Shown here: positions 17,635 through 25,238 of the stretch, piece after piece
How the letters are laid out: the number at the start of each line of letters is the position of its first letter
How positions within the stretch are numbered: the first letter of the stretch is position 1
Virus record (IMG/VR): IMGVR_UViG_3300042453_005121
Coordinates: 1 to 64,000 of that record
From: a virus
DNA: 64,000 nt
Reading direction: 5' to 3' (one strand)
Made by a program: the position numbers and the translations under genes
The notes under the pieces: generated by a model
What the model was told of the DNA's origin: nothing
Database searches by the model: none
The model's input: only the letters and a program-made list of their open reading frames with translations

Positions 17635-17912
17635 TCAAAGGTAATTGTAACCGGTATCCTTTGTGATGCCTCCCTTGTGCTGCCTCTGGGTCTTCCAAAC
17701 TACAATGTCTCGGCCATGGGCTTCATGACTATTTGAATCTATTTGATCCACATCAAAAGCATCATCTGGATCTGGTGCGATGCGATAGTCGCCCCTAGAG
17801 GTAAGTACAATCAAATGGGTGACACAGTAGTATCTTTTGCCATTTGTCTTGCTTTTTTAGCAAGAACATTGATTTGATCATGCGACTCATGCAACTTTTT
17901 ACCGCCATTCAT
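17635..17912 (-). pseudogene. Frameshifted small gene of unknown function
   Basis: On the minus strand an ATG at 17912 opens MNGGKKLHESHDQINVLAKK and reaches a stop at 17811. If the frame shifts by -1 at an A6 run (17853-17858) the reading continues to 17635 with protein-like sequence (GKRYYCVTHLIVLTSRGDYR, then GRDIVVWKTQRQHKGG), about 90 aa in all. This is either a pseudogene, a sequencing error in the homopolymer, or a frameshifted gene. It lies between the two direct repeats. Confidence 0.4.
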
Positions 17913-17959
17913 CCCAGCCCCTAAAGGGACTGGGATTTCTTGGCGAGATCATATTAAAC
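17910..17959. repeat. Direct repeat copy 2, overlapping the end of the giant repeat gene
   Basis: It contains a hairpin ATCCCAG ... CTGGGAT around CCCCTAAAGGGA. It overlaps the last codons of the gene ending at 17954 and pairs with the copy at 17447-17495, bracketing about 450 nt. Confidence 0.6.
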
Positions 17960-20900
17960 AACGCCTAATATATTAGAACCATTAATGCCTCCACCATGCT
18001 CGGCAATAACAGATCCACAATTGGCTAGATTATAAGAATTGTCTCTGAACGTCGCAGAACCGGTAATTTGTGCTGTGGCGGTTATATATGAGTTTCCACG
18101 AAATACAACATCTCCAGTAACAACATTATCATTATATGATGAATTATTAAAAATAACATTACCAGTTATGGGACTATTATTATAGGACGAATTATTAAAG
18201 ATGACATTTCCTAATATAGTATTTGTAGAAGTATATGAACTATCATTAAATATGACATTTCCTTGTATGGTACTGCCATTATAACTAGTATCATTAAAAA
18301 TAGGATTTCCAGTTATGTTTGTATTACCATAAAACTCACGACTAGCAGAAGAGTCGTTAAAGATTGGATCACCAACAATAAGTCCATCATTGTATGAAGA
18401 ATCATTAAAAATTGGATTTCCTGTTACATATCCCAGAATGAAAAAACCACCATTGGCAATAAATGATGTATCATTGAATACTGGATTTCCAGTAAACGAG
18501 TCAAAAACATAAGAAGTATCATTAAAGGTGGGTGTTCCGCTCACGCTACCACCGTCAGAGTACGATGTTTGATTGAAGGTAGCATCTCCGGTGATGGTTC
18601 CGCCATCGTTGTATGATGTACCGTTAAAGGTGGGATTGCCTGTAAATGAGCCGGTCAAGTAAGAAGTGTCGTTGAAGGTGGCTGTTCCGCTAACGCTTCC
18701 ACCATCAGAGTATGACGTTTCGTTAAAGGTAGCGTCTCCAGTTATGGTTCCGCCACTATTATATGAGGTATCATTAAAGGTAGGATTGCCAGTAAACGAT
18801 CCGGTTAAGTAAGAAGTGTCGTTGAAGGTGGCTGTTCCGCTAACACTTCCTCCGTCACAGTAAGATGTTTCGTTAAAGGTGGCATCTCCAGTAATAGTTC
18901 CACCATCATTGTACGCTGTGTCGTTAAAGGTTGGATTGCCCGTGAACGAGCCGGTTAAGTAAGAAGTGTCGTTGAAGGTGGCTGTTCCGCTCACACTACC
19001 ACCGTCAGAGTACGATGTTTGATTGAAGGTGGCGTCTCCAGTAATAGTTCCACCGTCATTATATGATGTGTCGTTGAAGGTGGGGTTGCCAGTAAACGAT
19101 CCAGTTAAGTAAGAAGTGTCGTTAAAGGTGGGTGTTCCGCTCACGCTACCACCATCAGAGTACGATGAGTCATTAAATGTAGCATCTCCGGTTATTTCAT
19201 CTTCGTTGTATGTATTATCATTAAAAACAACATTGCCTACAACAGCACCAGAGTTGACTGAAGCATTGCTGAAAATACATTCTCCTTCAATTCTTCCATT
19301 ATTTATTGAATTGTCATTAAATGTACAGTCTGCAAAAACTGTTTCGCTAGGATAAGAATGATTGTTTGTGGAATCATCGTTAAAAATTATAGTTCCATAT
19401 ATTATGTCATAATTAGCAGAACTATCATTGAATGTACAGTTACCGGTTATAATTCCAGTATTATTGTAAGAGTTGTCATTGAAAGTACAATCTCCTACTA
19501 TCTGGGTACTGAGCTGGTAGCCGTTATATGAAGAGTCATTAAAAACTACATTTCCAGTTATACCTGCGTTTGTTCCACCCGCATATAAATTGTATGATGT
19601 GTCATTAAAAGTAACATCTCCTGTTATGACTCCATCATTATATGAAGTGTCATTAAAGGTGGCGTCCCCGGTAATAGTTCCACTGTCATTATACGAACTA
19701 TCATTAAAGGTGGGATTACCTGTGAATATTGCTCCGCCACCAATGCTAGTCTGTAATTTAGAACTATCATTAAAGATAGCTGAACCACTGATGCTACCAC
19801 AATTAGACGAGGAAGTATCATTGAAGGTGGCATCTCCAGTTATGGACCCATTAAAATTATACGAACTATTATTAAAAACCGGGTTGCCAGTAAACGATCC
19901 AATTATATAAGAACTGTCGTTGAAAGTGGCTGTTCCGCTAACGCTACCTCCATCACATTTTGAACCGCTGTTAAAAATAGCATCCCCTGTTATATTTCCG
20001 CCGTTATTAACAGAAAACATATTAAAAACTGGATTACCCGTAAATGATCCGGTTAAGTATGCAGTATTACCACCTGTTAAACTCGGATCGATACCGTTAA
20101 AAATGGTTGATCCGCTAACACTTCCTCCGTCACAGTAAGATGTGTCGTTAAAGGTAGCATCTCCAGTAATAGAGCCACCATCATTATATGAAGATTCATT
20201 AAAGGTGGGATTGCCTGTGAATGTGAACGAGCCAGTTAAATAAGAACTATCATTAAAAGTTGTTGTTCCACTAACACTACCGCCATTGCTATACGATGAA
20301 TCATTGAATATAGCATCTCCAGTAATGGTGGTTCCTCCACTGTTATCATTATATGAACTATCATTAAAAATAGCGTCAGTAACTGTGCCGTAGTTAAACG
20401 AATTATCATTAAAAGTACCATTAGTTACTGCGCCAAACGCATCATTAAACGAATTATCATTAAAAGTAGCATCAGTTACTATGCCATAACTATTTGAACT
20501 ATCATTAAATGTAACATTTCCAACTATAGTTCCAGCATTATAAGATGCGTCAATAAAAGTCCAAGTTGGATTTTCAGTTTCAAAAACCCAATTAGTAGTA
20601 TCTGACGTCCAAGAATCTCCGGTTATGGTAAAAGCTACTGAACTGTTTGAAGAAAATATTATATCACCAGATATGGTGGCACCATTCCATTTTTCCCATT
20701 GATTAGCAGAGCCACTATTATTGATGGTATAACTAGATTTTGTAAATATAGCATCTCCGTCAATAGTTGCACTTCCATTGATTAAACTATCATCATTAAA
20801 AGTAACATTTCCAGCACAAACACCACCAGAACCAATAAAAGAACTATCATTAAAAATCCAGGATGGACCAGCAGTTTCAAATACCCATTTGGAATAATCT

Positions 20901-22132
20901 ATAGCACCACTATAATCATACCACTGATGGTCTCCTTCGCAAGTAAATACCACCGCCGTCTCTGAACTGAAGATGGTATTTCCAATAATAGTTCCTCTCC
21001 ATGGAATAAATTTAGACAAATTATCATTTAAAACATAGGATGATTTAGTAAATATGGCATCTCCGCTCACTGTGCCGTCACTATGATTATAAGAAGAGTC
21101 ATTAAACGTAGCGTCTCCGGTGACGGTGCCGTAGTTGATCGAACTATCATTAAAAGTAGCGTCTCCGGTGACGGTGCCGGAGTTGGATGAAGTGTCGTTA
21201 AAAGTAGCGTCTCCACTGACGGTGCCCTGGTTGTATGAACTGCTATTAAAAGTCCAGTTTTGCCCAGCAGTAGTAAAAGTCCAAGATGAAGAATTTAAAT
21301 CCCAAATGTCCCCGATAGTAAAACTTACGGGGGTTAATGAAGAAAAAGTTATATTGCCGTTGACTGTGCCGATTACAGGTGCCATAGGAAATGATGAGGC
21401 TGAAAAAGTAACGTCGCCATTTACAGTGCCGTTGTTGTACGAACTGTCGTTGAACGTACCGTTGCCGGTTACAGTGACGTTGTTGTACGAACTGTCGTTG
21501 AACGTACCGTTGCCGGTTACAGTGCCGTTGTTGTACGAACTGTCGTTGAACGTACCGTTGCCGGTTACAGTGCCGTTGTTGTACGAACTGTCGTTGAACG
21601 TACCGTTGCCGGTTACAGTGACGTTGTTGTACGAACTGTCGTTGAACGTAGCGTCTACGGTTACGGTGCCCTCGTTGGCCGAACTGTCGTTGAACGTAGC
21701 GTCTCCGGTGACGGTGCCGTAGTTGGTCGAACTATCATTAAAAGTAGCGTCTCCATTTATAGCGCTGCCGTTGTACCCACCATTAAAAGTAGCGTTTCCA
21801 TTGATGATGCCTGCGCCGAAACCCTCGCTAATGGAATTGTTCGAATTATTATTAAAAGTAGCGTTGCCATTGATGGTGCCATGGTTGGCAGAACCATCAT
21901 TAAAAGTCGCCACCCCAGTAACGGTAATTTCTATAGTAATATATCCTGTTAATGTAAAATTTACTATATTAGGCTCACTACCACTATTACTAGTTATGTT
22001 AGATGATGCTATTACGCTATCACTACTAGATGGCAAACTTGTGGCTGATGTTTCAAAAGTAGCATCAGTCCACCAGTTGCCCAGTGTGGCCCAATTTGCA
22101 TCTACCGCACCGTTGAAATATAAAGTTGCCAT
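17954..22132 (-). CDS. Giant repetitive beta-structural protein (putative adhesin/fibre)
   Basis: 1392 aa. After an N-terminal domain beginning MATLYFNGAVDANWATLGNW, the protein consists of about 60 repeats of 16-18 residues with the core G-x-(I/V)-T/S-G-x-A-T-F-N-D-x-S-Y-N, rich in Asn, Ser, Thr and Gly. Such repeats predict a long beta-solenoid fibre. Variants with STTNWVFET and longer inserts occur near residues 270-560. Codon use is A/T-rich, unlike the head genes. It lacks a signal peptide, as phage fibres do. Recent repeat duplication is visible at DNA level (18519-19268 and 21431-21660). Confidence 0.7.
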   Translation of the reverse strand: MATLYFNGAVDANWATLGNWWTDATFETSATSLPSSSDSVIASSNITSNSGSEPNIVNFTLTGYITIEITVTGVATFNDGSANHGTINGNATFNNNSNNSISEGFGAGIINGNATFNGGYNGSAINGDATFNDSSTNYGTVTGDATFNDSSANEGTVTVDATFNDSSYNNVTVTGNGTFNDSSYNNGTVTGNGTFNDSSYNNGTVTGNGTFNDSSYNNVTVTGNGTFNDSSYNNGTVNGDVTFSASSFPMAPVIGTVNGNITFSSLTPVSFTIGDIWDLNSSSWTFTTAGQNWTFNSSSYNQGTVSGDATFNDTSSNSGTVTGDATFNDSSINYGTVTGDATFNDSSYNHSDGTVSGDAIFTKSSYVLNDNLSKFIPWRGTIIGNTIFSSETAVVFTCEGDHQWYDYSGAIDYSKWVFETAGPSWIFNDSSFIGSGGVCAGNVTFNDDSLINGSATIDGDAIFTKSSYTINNSGSANQWEKWNGATISGDIIFSSNSSVAFTITGDSWTSDTTNWVFETENPTWTFIDASYNAGTIVGNVTFNDSSNSYGIVTDATFNDNSFNDAFGAVTNGTFNDNSFNYGTVTDAIFNDSSYNDNSGGTTITGDAIFNDSSYSNGGSVSGTTTFNDSSYLTGSFTFTGNPTFNESSYNDGGSITGDATFNDTSYCDGGSVSGSTIFNGIDPSLTGGNTAYLTGSFTGNPVFNMFSVNNGGNITGDAIFNSGSKCDGGSVSGTATFNDSSYIIGSFTGNPVFNNSSYNFNGSITGDATFNDTSSSNCGSISGSAIFNDSSKLQTSIGGGAIFTGNPTFNDSSYNDSGTITGDATFNDTSYNDGVITGDVTFNDTSYNLYAGGTNAGITGNVVFNDSSYNGYQLSTQIVGDCTFNDNSYNNTGIITGNCTFNDSSANYDIIYGTIIFNDDSTNNHSYPSETVFADCTFNDNSINNGRIEGECIFSNASVNSGAVVGNVVFNDNTYNEDEITGDATFNDSSYSDGGSVSGTPTFNDTSYLTGSFTGNPTFNDTSYNDGGTITGDATFNQTSYSDGGSVSGTATFNDTSYLTGSFTGNPTFNDTAYNDGGTITGDATFNETSYCDGGSVSGTATFNDTSYLTGSFTGNPTFNDTSYNSGGTITGDATFNETSYSDGGSVSGTATFNDTSYLTGSFTGNPTFNGTSYNDGGTITGDATFNQTSYSDGGSVSGTPTFNDTSYVFDSFTGNPVFNDTSFIANGGFFILGYVTGNPIFNDSSYNDGLIVGDPIFNDSSASREFYGNTNITGNPIFNDTSYNGSTIQGNVIFNDSSYTSTNTILGNVIFNNSSYNNSPITGNVIFNNSSYNDNVVTGDVVFRGNSYITATAQITGSATFRDNSYNLANCGSVIAEHGGGINGSNILGVV
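18519..19268. repeat. Five 150-nt tandem super-repeats inside the giant fibre gene
   Basis: Units begin near 18519, 18669, 18819, 18969 and 19119, each encoding three 16-17-aa repeats (50 aa). The copies differ by scattered, mostly synonymous changes. Confidence 0.85.
21431..21660. repeat. 48-nt tandem repeats inside the giant fibre gene
   Basis: Near-identical copies begin at 21431, 21479, 21527, 21575 and 21623, each encoding one 16-aa unit (GTVTGNGTFNDSSYNN). Confidence 0.85.
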
Positions 22133-22317
22133 CTATTGTATTCCTATAATAAGTAAATTAATATCTTGGTACAAAGGCGATAATGTTGGACGAATTTGGA
22201 CAATTAATATTTTTTCTTTTTACGTTGTTCATAATTGTAATATCAGGCTCATTTAGTATTATTGAAATAAAAGTTTTTTTACTCTAGTTCCGCGTTGTTG
22301 TAATAATAGGTGGCCAT
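22133..22317 (-). pseudogene. Frameshifted paralogue of the neighbouring gene at 22341
   Basis: The minus strand from ATG 22317 reads MATYYYNNAELE then stops. In shifted frames it reads KKTFISIILNEPDITIMNN and ILIVQIRP, closely matching KTFSPITLTELDVTIMDN and IVLVQIRP of the intact gene upstream. The two breaks fall at or near T7 (22274-22280) and T6 (22210-22215) runs. The final stop is immediately before the giant gene's ATG. Confidence 0.65.
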
Positions 22318-22340
22318 TTTTCAATCCTTAAAAATTTGAT

Positions 22341-22655
22341 CTATTTGTTTGTAACTTTGCTTGGTGGTGCGAACAATCCTTCTAAAACTTTAGCGGGATC
22401 ATTGCCTAAAATTTCTAGAACGCGAGCTTCAACTTGAGCCTGAGTATAGTCCCCCGCAGCATCATAGGCTTCTTTTTCCCACAATGTTAATGGACGAGGA
22501 ACTGGACGAATTTGGACAAGTACTATTTTTCTTTTTGCATTGTCCATAATTGTGACATCAAGTTCAGTTAATGTAATAGGGCTAAATGTTTTTACTGTTC
22601 CGTCTTTCTTTGTGATTGATGGAGGGGTAATTGTTATTGGACTAGAAAGATTCAT
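22341..22655 (-). CDS. Small hypothetical protein of the fibre region
   Basis: 104 aa. Residues 1-60 are beta-like (ITITPPSITKKDGTVKTFSP, DVTIMDNAKRKIVLVQIRP) and the C-terminal half is helical (EKEAYDAAGDYTQAQVEARV). A Shine-Dalgarno AAAGGAG precedes the ATG. A broken paralogue lies directly downstream. Placement between fibre genes suggests a virion or fibre-assembly role, but no family was recognised. Confidence 0.6.
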   Translation of the reverse strand: MNLSSPITITPPSITKKDGTVKTFSPITLTELDVTIMDNAKRKIVLVQIRPVPRPLTLWEKEAYDAAGDYTQAQVEARVLEILGNDPAKVLEGLFAPPSKVTNK

Positions 22656-22682
22656 AATTTCTCCTTTTTTATTTTTTAAGTA

Positions 22683-23135
22683 CTAGTAACCAGGCACGAA
22701 TGCAATGATGTCCCACTTGTCTCTATCATAGTGATAGGTAGCAGCCAGTATGTCCATTTTGTTGGCCGTTGTGCTCCAAGGAAGTGGACTTGTTGCGCTA
22801 GAAGGCAAGTTGAACTTATTTCCCAGCGATACAGCCCTGCCTCCGGAGGAGTCCTGTTTGATCCTCCATCGGAGAGTCTTGCCGTCCACCGGATTAGTCG
22901 GATTGGCCAAAGTTGCGTTGCCGGCCAAGGTGATGTCAAAAATTTCTCCAGACAATGAATTGGTCTCTATGGTTGAGGCATATGTTGCCGATATAACGGT
23001 GGGCGACTTTGCGAGGTCCGCTATGCTCCCACATGTTAGTTTTTCGGTCGCGTTACCGGCGGCGTTTGTGGCCGGAACCACGGCTTCTCTTGAGGCCGTC
23101 CCTGCGGCGAGCTCAGATATTTTTACATTTGGCAT
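22683..23135 (-). CDS. Tail fibre-like structural protein
   Basis: 150 aa. It begins MPNVKISELAAGTAS, a short N-terminal segment common in phage fibre proteins. The C-terminal domain (FDITLAGNATLANPTNPVDG ... LRWRIKQD ... WDIIAFVPGY) matches the small beta-sandwich seen at the ends of many phage fibres and neck proteins. The start has AAAGGAG, with a TAAATATA-like element about 30 nt upstream on the minus strand (near 23161). Confidence 0.7.
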   Translation of the reverse strand: MPNVKISELAAGTASREAVVPATNAAGNATEKLTCGSIADLAKSPTVISATYASTIETNSLSGEIFDITLAGNATLANPTNPVDGKTLRWRIKQDSSGGRAVSLGNKFNLPSSATSPLPWSTTANKMDILAATYHYDRDKWDIIAFVPGY

Positions 23136-23325
23136 TTTGCACTCCTTTTACGAACTCATGTATATTTAGTTGTCTCTAGTTCAGATTCACTACAATTGTG
23201 TCAAAATTGGATCGACGCAAGAGTCTAAGGCAAATTAGGATAGGGCATTAAGGCAGATTGATTTGGCGGCTAAAATTCACACCAATTGTTACTAGATATT
23301 GTGATTCAAAACAAGGAGAATTTAA

Positions 23326-23682
23326 GTGAAGACTTTTTATGAGATGCTTTCGCTGATGGAAGAAGACCAAGGTGAAGATGTGGCCGCGACGCCTGAAGCC
23401 GGCGGCGAGGGTCTGGGCGACCAGTCGGGCCAAGGGACTGAGACTCAGCCAGAAAGTGACCCCCAGCAAGGCGAGCAGAAGGCGTCGCACTACATGTTCT
23501 TCTCAAACCTCAAGATGATCAAGGAGAAGGCTGAGGCGATGCTCGCCATGGACCAGTCCAAGGTTGACGAGATGCTCGGGGACGGACACGACTGGGCTTC
23601 GGATCACATATCAACGAGCAGGGACGACGTAGAGGAAGTTTATAACTGGCTTTCTGGCGAGCTGGGCGGGCAAGGGTCCTAG
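23326..23682 (+). CDS. Small acidic protein with predicted capsid-targeting N-terminus
   Basis: 118 aa from a GTG start preceded by AAGGAG. It begins MKTFYEMLSLME|ED, very close to T4 MKTYQEF. Residues 15-52 are a disordered Gly/Glu/Gln/Pro stretch. The C-terminal half is helical (SNLKMIKEKAEAMLAMDQSK) with DDVEEVYNWLSGEL at the end. The predicted role is a head-internal protein; no domain was recognised. Confidence 0.6.
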   Translation: MKTFYEMLSLMEEDQGEDVAATPEAGGEGLGDQSGQGTETQPESDPQQGEQKASHYMFFSNLKMIKEKAEAMLAMDQSKVDEMLGDGHDWASDHISTSRDDVEEVYNWLSGELGGQGS

Positions 23683-23757
23683 TGTATTTTTTGATATCGG
23701 GATTAATTTTGATTGAATTATCGGTTATGATTCTGGCTTTTCTTTGGCCTCGGTATG

Positions 23758-24435
23758 TCAGGGGAAGTCAACCAGACTGATCGTGCCTTCGCTGATGGCT
23801 AGGTAGTGACACGGTGACTCGGTCCAACATCCGCTGTTATGGTATTCTATCCCGTCTGTGCTTTGAATCGCCACATGGGTGTGTCCGCAGATAACGACAT
23901 CGGCTCCTTTCTTTTTGGCGTATAACTTCGCTCTTTCCTTTATTTGTTCGGAGCATCTAAGGAATGTCTTGCTGCTTCTTTTGGCTAATCTTGCGAGGTA
24001 GAAGCTCTTGTCTATTTTTTGTATGGTCCTGTACGCGTTGTCTGCAAGTTTGGTCAAAATGGGATATTTGGCTATGAAATTGTCAAATATGTCACCGTGG
24101 AGGACGAGTATGTTTTTGGTGCCGCTCTTGAGTCTGTATTCCTCCACGAAGTCTAAGCCGATGAGGTGGGATATGATCTCTGCGGGGCCGTCGTGGTTTC
24201 CATTGATCCAAACTATGTGTTTGTTCTTGGCCATGCTTCTCAGTTGAGAAAGTATCTTCCAGTGCGATCCTCTGAGTTTTCTGAAGTCCCAACTGTCAAA
24301 CAGGTCGCCGTTGATTATTATCTCGTTGGTCTGTATTTGACCTTGTTCAACTAGAGCAAGGAACTCCCTGACTTTTTTCGCTTGGCACACGTCGCTGCCA
24401 AGGTGTATGTCGCTGATTATTACCGTTTCGGTCAT
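23758..24435 (-). CDS. Calcineurin-like metallophosphoesterase (LpxH-like)
   Basis: 225 aa from the ATG at 24435, which overlaps the upstream stop (ATGA). The metallophosphoesterase signature is complete: SDIHLGS, NGDLFDSW, NGNHDG, LHGDIFD and GHTH in the usual spacing. Overall order resembles UDP-2,3-diacylglucosamine pyrophosphatase (LpxH) and related phosphoesterases. The substrate in the phage is unknown. It is translationally coupled to a small membrane protein. Confidence 0.85.
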   Translation of the reverse strand: MTETVIISDIHLGSDVCQAKKVREFLALVEQGQIQTNEIIINGDLFDSWDFRKLRGSHWKILSQLRSMAKNKHIVWINGNHDGPAEIISHLIGLDFVEEYRLKSGTKNILVLHGDIFDNFIAKYPILTKLADNAYRTIQKIDKSFYLARLAKRSSKTFLRCSEQIKERAKLYAKKKGADVVICGHTHVAIQSTDGIEYHNSGCWTESPCHYLAISEGTISLVDFP

Positions 24436-24683
24436 CCCCTTAGATATGACATCAGAGAAAAGATCAGACAAGCCATGAAGTGTAGGAACATGTAGGCAAG
24501 CATTAATTTGGCTGCGGTCGCCATGGGCTCAACATATGACAATTCGGATATGATTTTTTCCATCTTTTTCTTGTCAATGTTTTCCATGCACATTATGTAA
24601 TTGAACTGTGTTTCGTTGCATTCGCCACGAATATATTTTCTCGCAAGTTCCACTTCTTTTTCCGTATACATAGCGTTTGTCAT
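24432..24683 (-). CDS. Small membrane protein
   Basis: 83 aa from the ATG at 24683. The first about 50 residues are soluble and charged (EKEVELARKYIRGECNETQF), followed by one or two C-terminal hydrophobic helices (AAKLMLAYMFLHFMACLIFSL). It is coupled by ATGA to the phosphoesterase gene. A TATATAT element at 24694-24700 lies upstream. The function is unknown. Confidence 0.55.
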   Translation of the reverse strand: MTNAMYTEKEVELARKYIRGECNETQFNYIMCMENIDKKKMEKIISELSYVEPMATAAKLMLAYMFLHFMACLIFSLMSYLRG

Positions 24684-24693
24684 TTTGTTTTGA

Positions 24694-24700
24694 TATATAT
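24694..24700. promoter_or_regulatory. Candidate divergent promoter TATATAT
   Basis: It lies between the start codons at 24683 (minus) and 24730 (plus). The plus-strand gene also has AAAGGAG; the minus-strand gene has no clear Shine-Dalgarno. Confidence 0.4.
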
Positions 24701-24729
24701 TATTAGAGTCCCATTCAAAGGAGAAAAAA

Positions 24730-25044
24730 ATGGCTACATTTACAGTTGATCTGACCCCCACCGTGGTCATGCAGACTTCCGAAGGCTTTTTGGACACTTC
24801 GGTTGTTGGAGGCCTCTCAAAGCAGAGGACGATGGAAGTTCTTCTCGTGGTCAACGGCAGCAACCGCAAGCAACTCTATGGTCTTGCCGACGGCGAGACC
24901 TATGACGACACCACTTTTGATACCGTCGTCCCGAACGTCGTGGCCGGCAATCCGAACTTCCCTGCCGGAACCCCATCAATCTCGTCCGTAAATGTCACGG
25001 TTGGTCATCCGACCGCCTCGAGCGACACCGGAAGCACGATTTGA
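24730..25044 (+). CDS. Stand-alone copy of the shared DGETYDD module
   Basis: 104 aa with AAAGGAG before the ATG. It reads TSEGFLDTSVVGGLSKQRTM, a middle with ADGETYDDTTFD, and GHPTASSDTGSTI at the end. This is the same module that ends the beta-propeller proteins at 15222 and 30022 and lies within the protein at 13662. Probably a virion protein that mediates a common attachment. After the TGA stop a +1 frame stays open for 41 codons (see next entry). Confidence 0.55.
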   Translation: MATFTVDLTPTVVMQTSEGFLDTSVVGGLSKQRTMEVLLVVNGSNRKQLYGLADGETYDDTTFDTVVPNVVAGNPNFPAGTPSISSVNVTVGHPTASSDTGSTI

Positions 25045-25165
25045 TTTTCGTAATAAGGTCGGCCGTCTTGAGATCAAGGTGTCGGCGGCTCGTGACGGAT
25101 CGGACGACGACCTGACGGTCAACACCAACAGTGCGTACCTCAGGATCACCGAGATCGCCCGCTGA
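25040..25165 (+). pseudogene. Start-less +1 continuation of the preceding gene
   Basis: From ATT TGA T the +1 frame reads FDFRNKVGRLEIKVSAARDG and continues to AYLRITEIAR, then stops. The sequence is protein-like, G/C-biased at third positions and has no good start codon. It is either the remnant 3' end of a structural gene or is reached by +1 frameshifting at the stop. Confidence 0.4.
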
Positions 25166-25183
25166 TTGTAATTTATTAGAATG

Positions 25184-25218
25184 GGGGGGCGGGGCATTGC
25201 CCCGTCCCCTTTTCTTTT
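25184..25218 (+). terminator. Rho-independent terminator
   Basis: A G/C-only stem (GGGGCGGGGC ... GCCCCGTCCCC), loop ATT, followed by TTTTCTTTT. It ends the short plus-strand unit before the convergent Cys-rich gene. Confidence 0.88.
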
Positions 25219-25238
25219 GATGGTGCATTGAATCCAAC

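Noticed and set aside
18519-21660. CRISPR array suggested by regular repeats
   Set aside because: The repeats are contiguous codons without unique spacers and keep a reading frame over 1392 aa.
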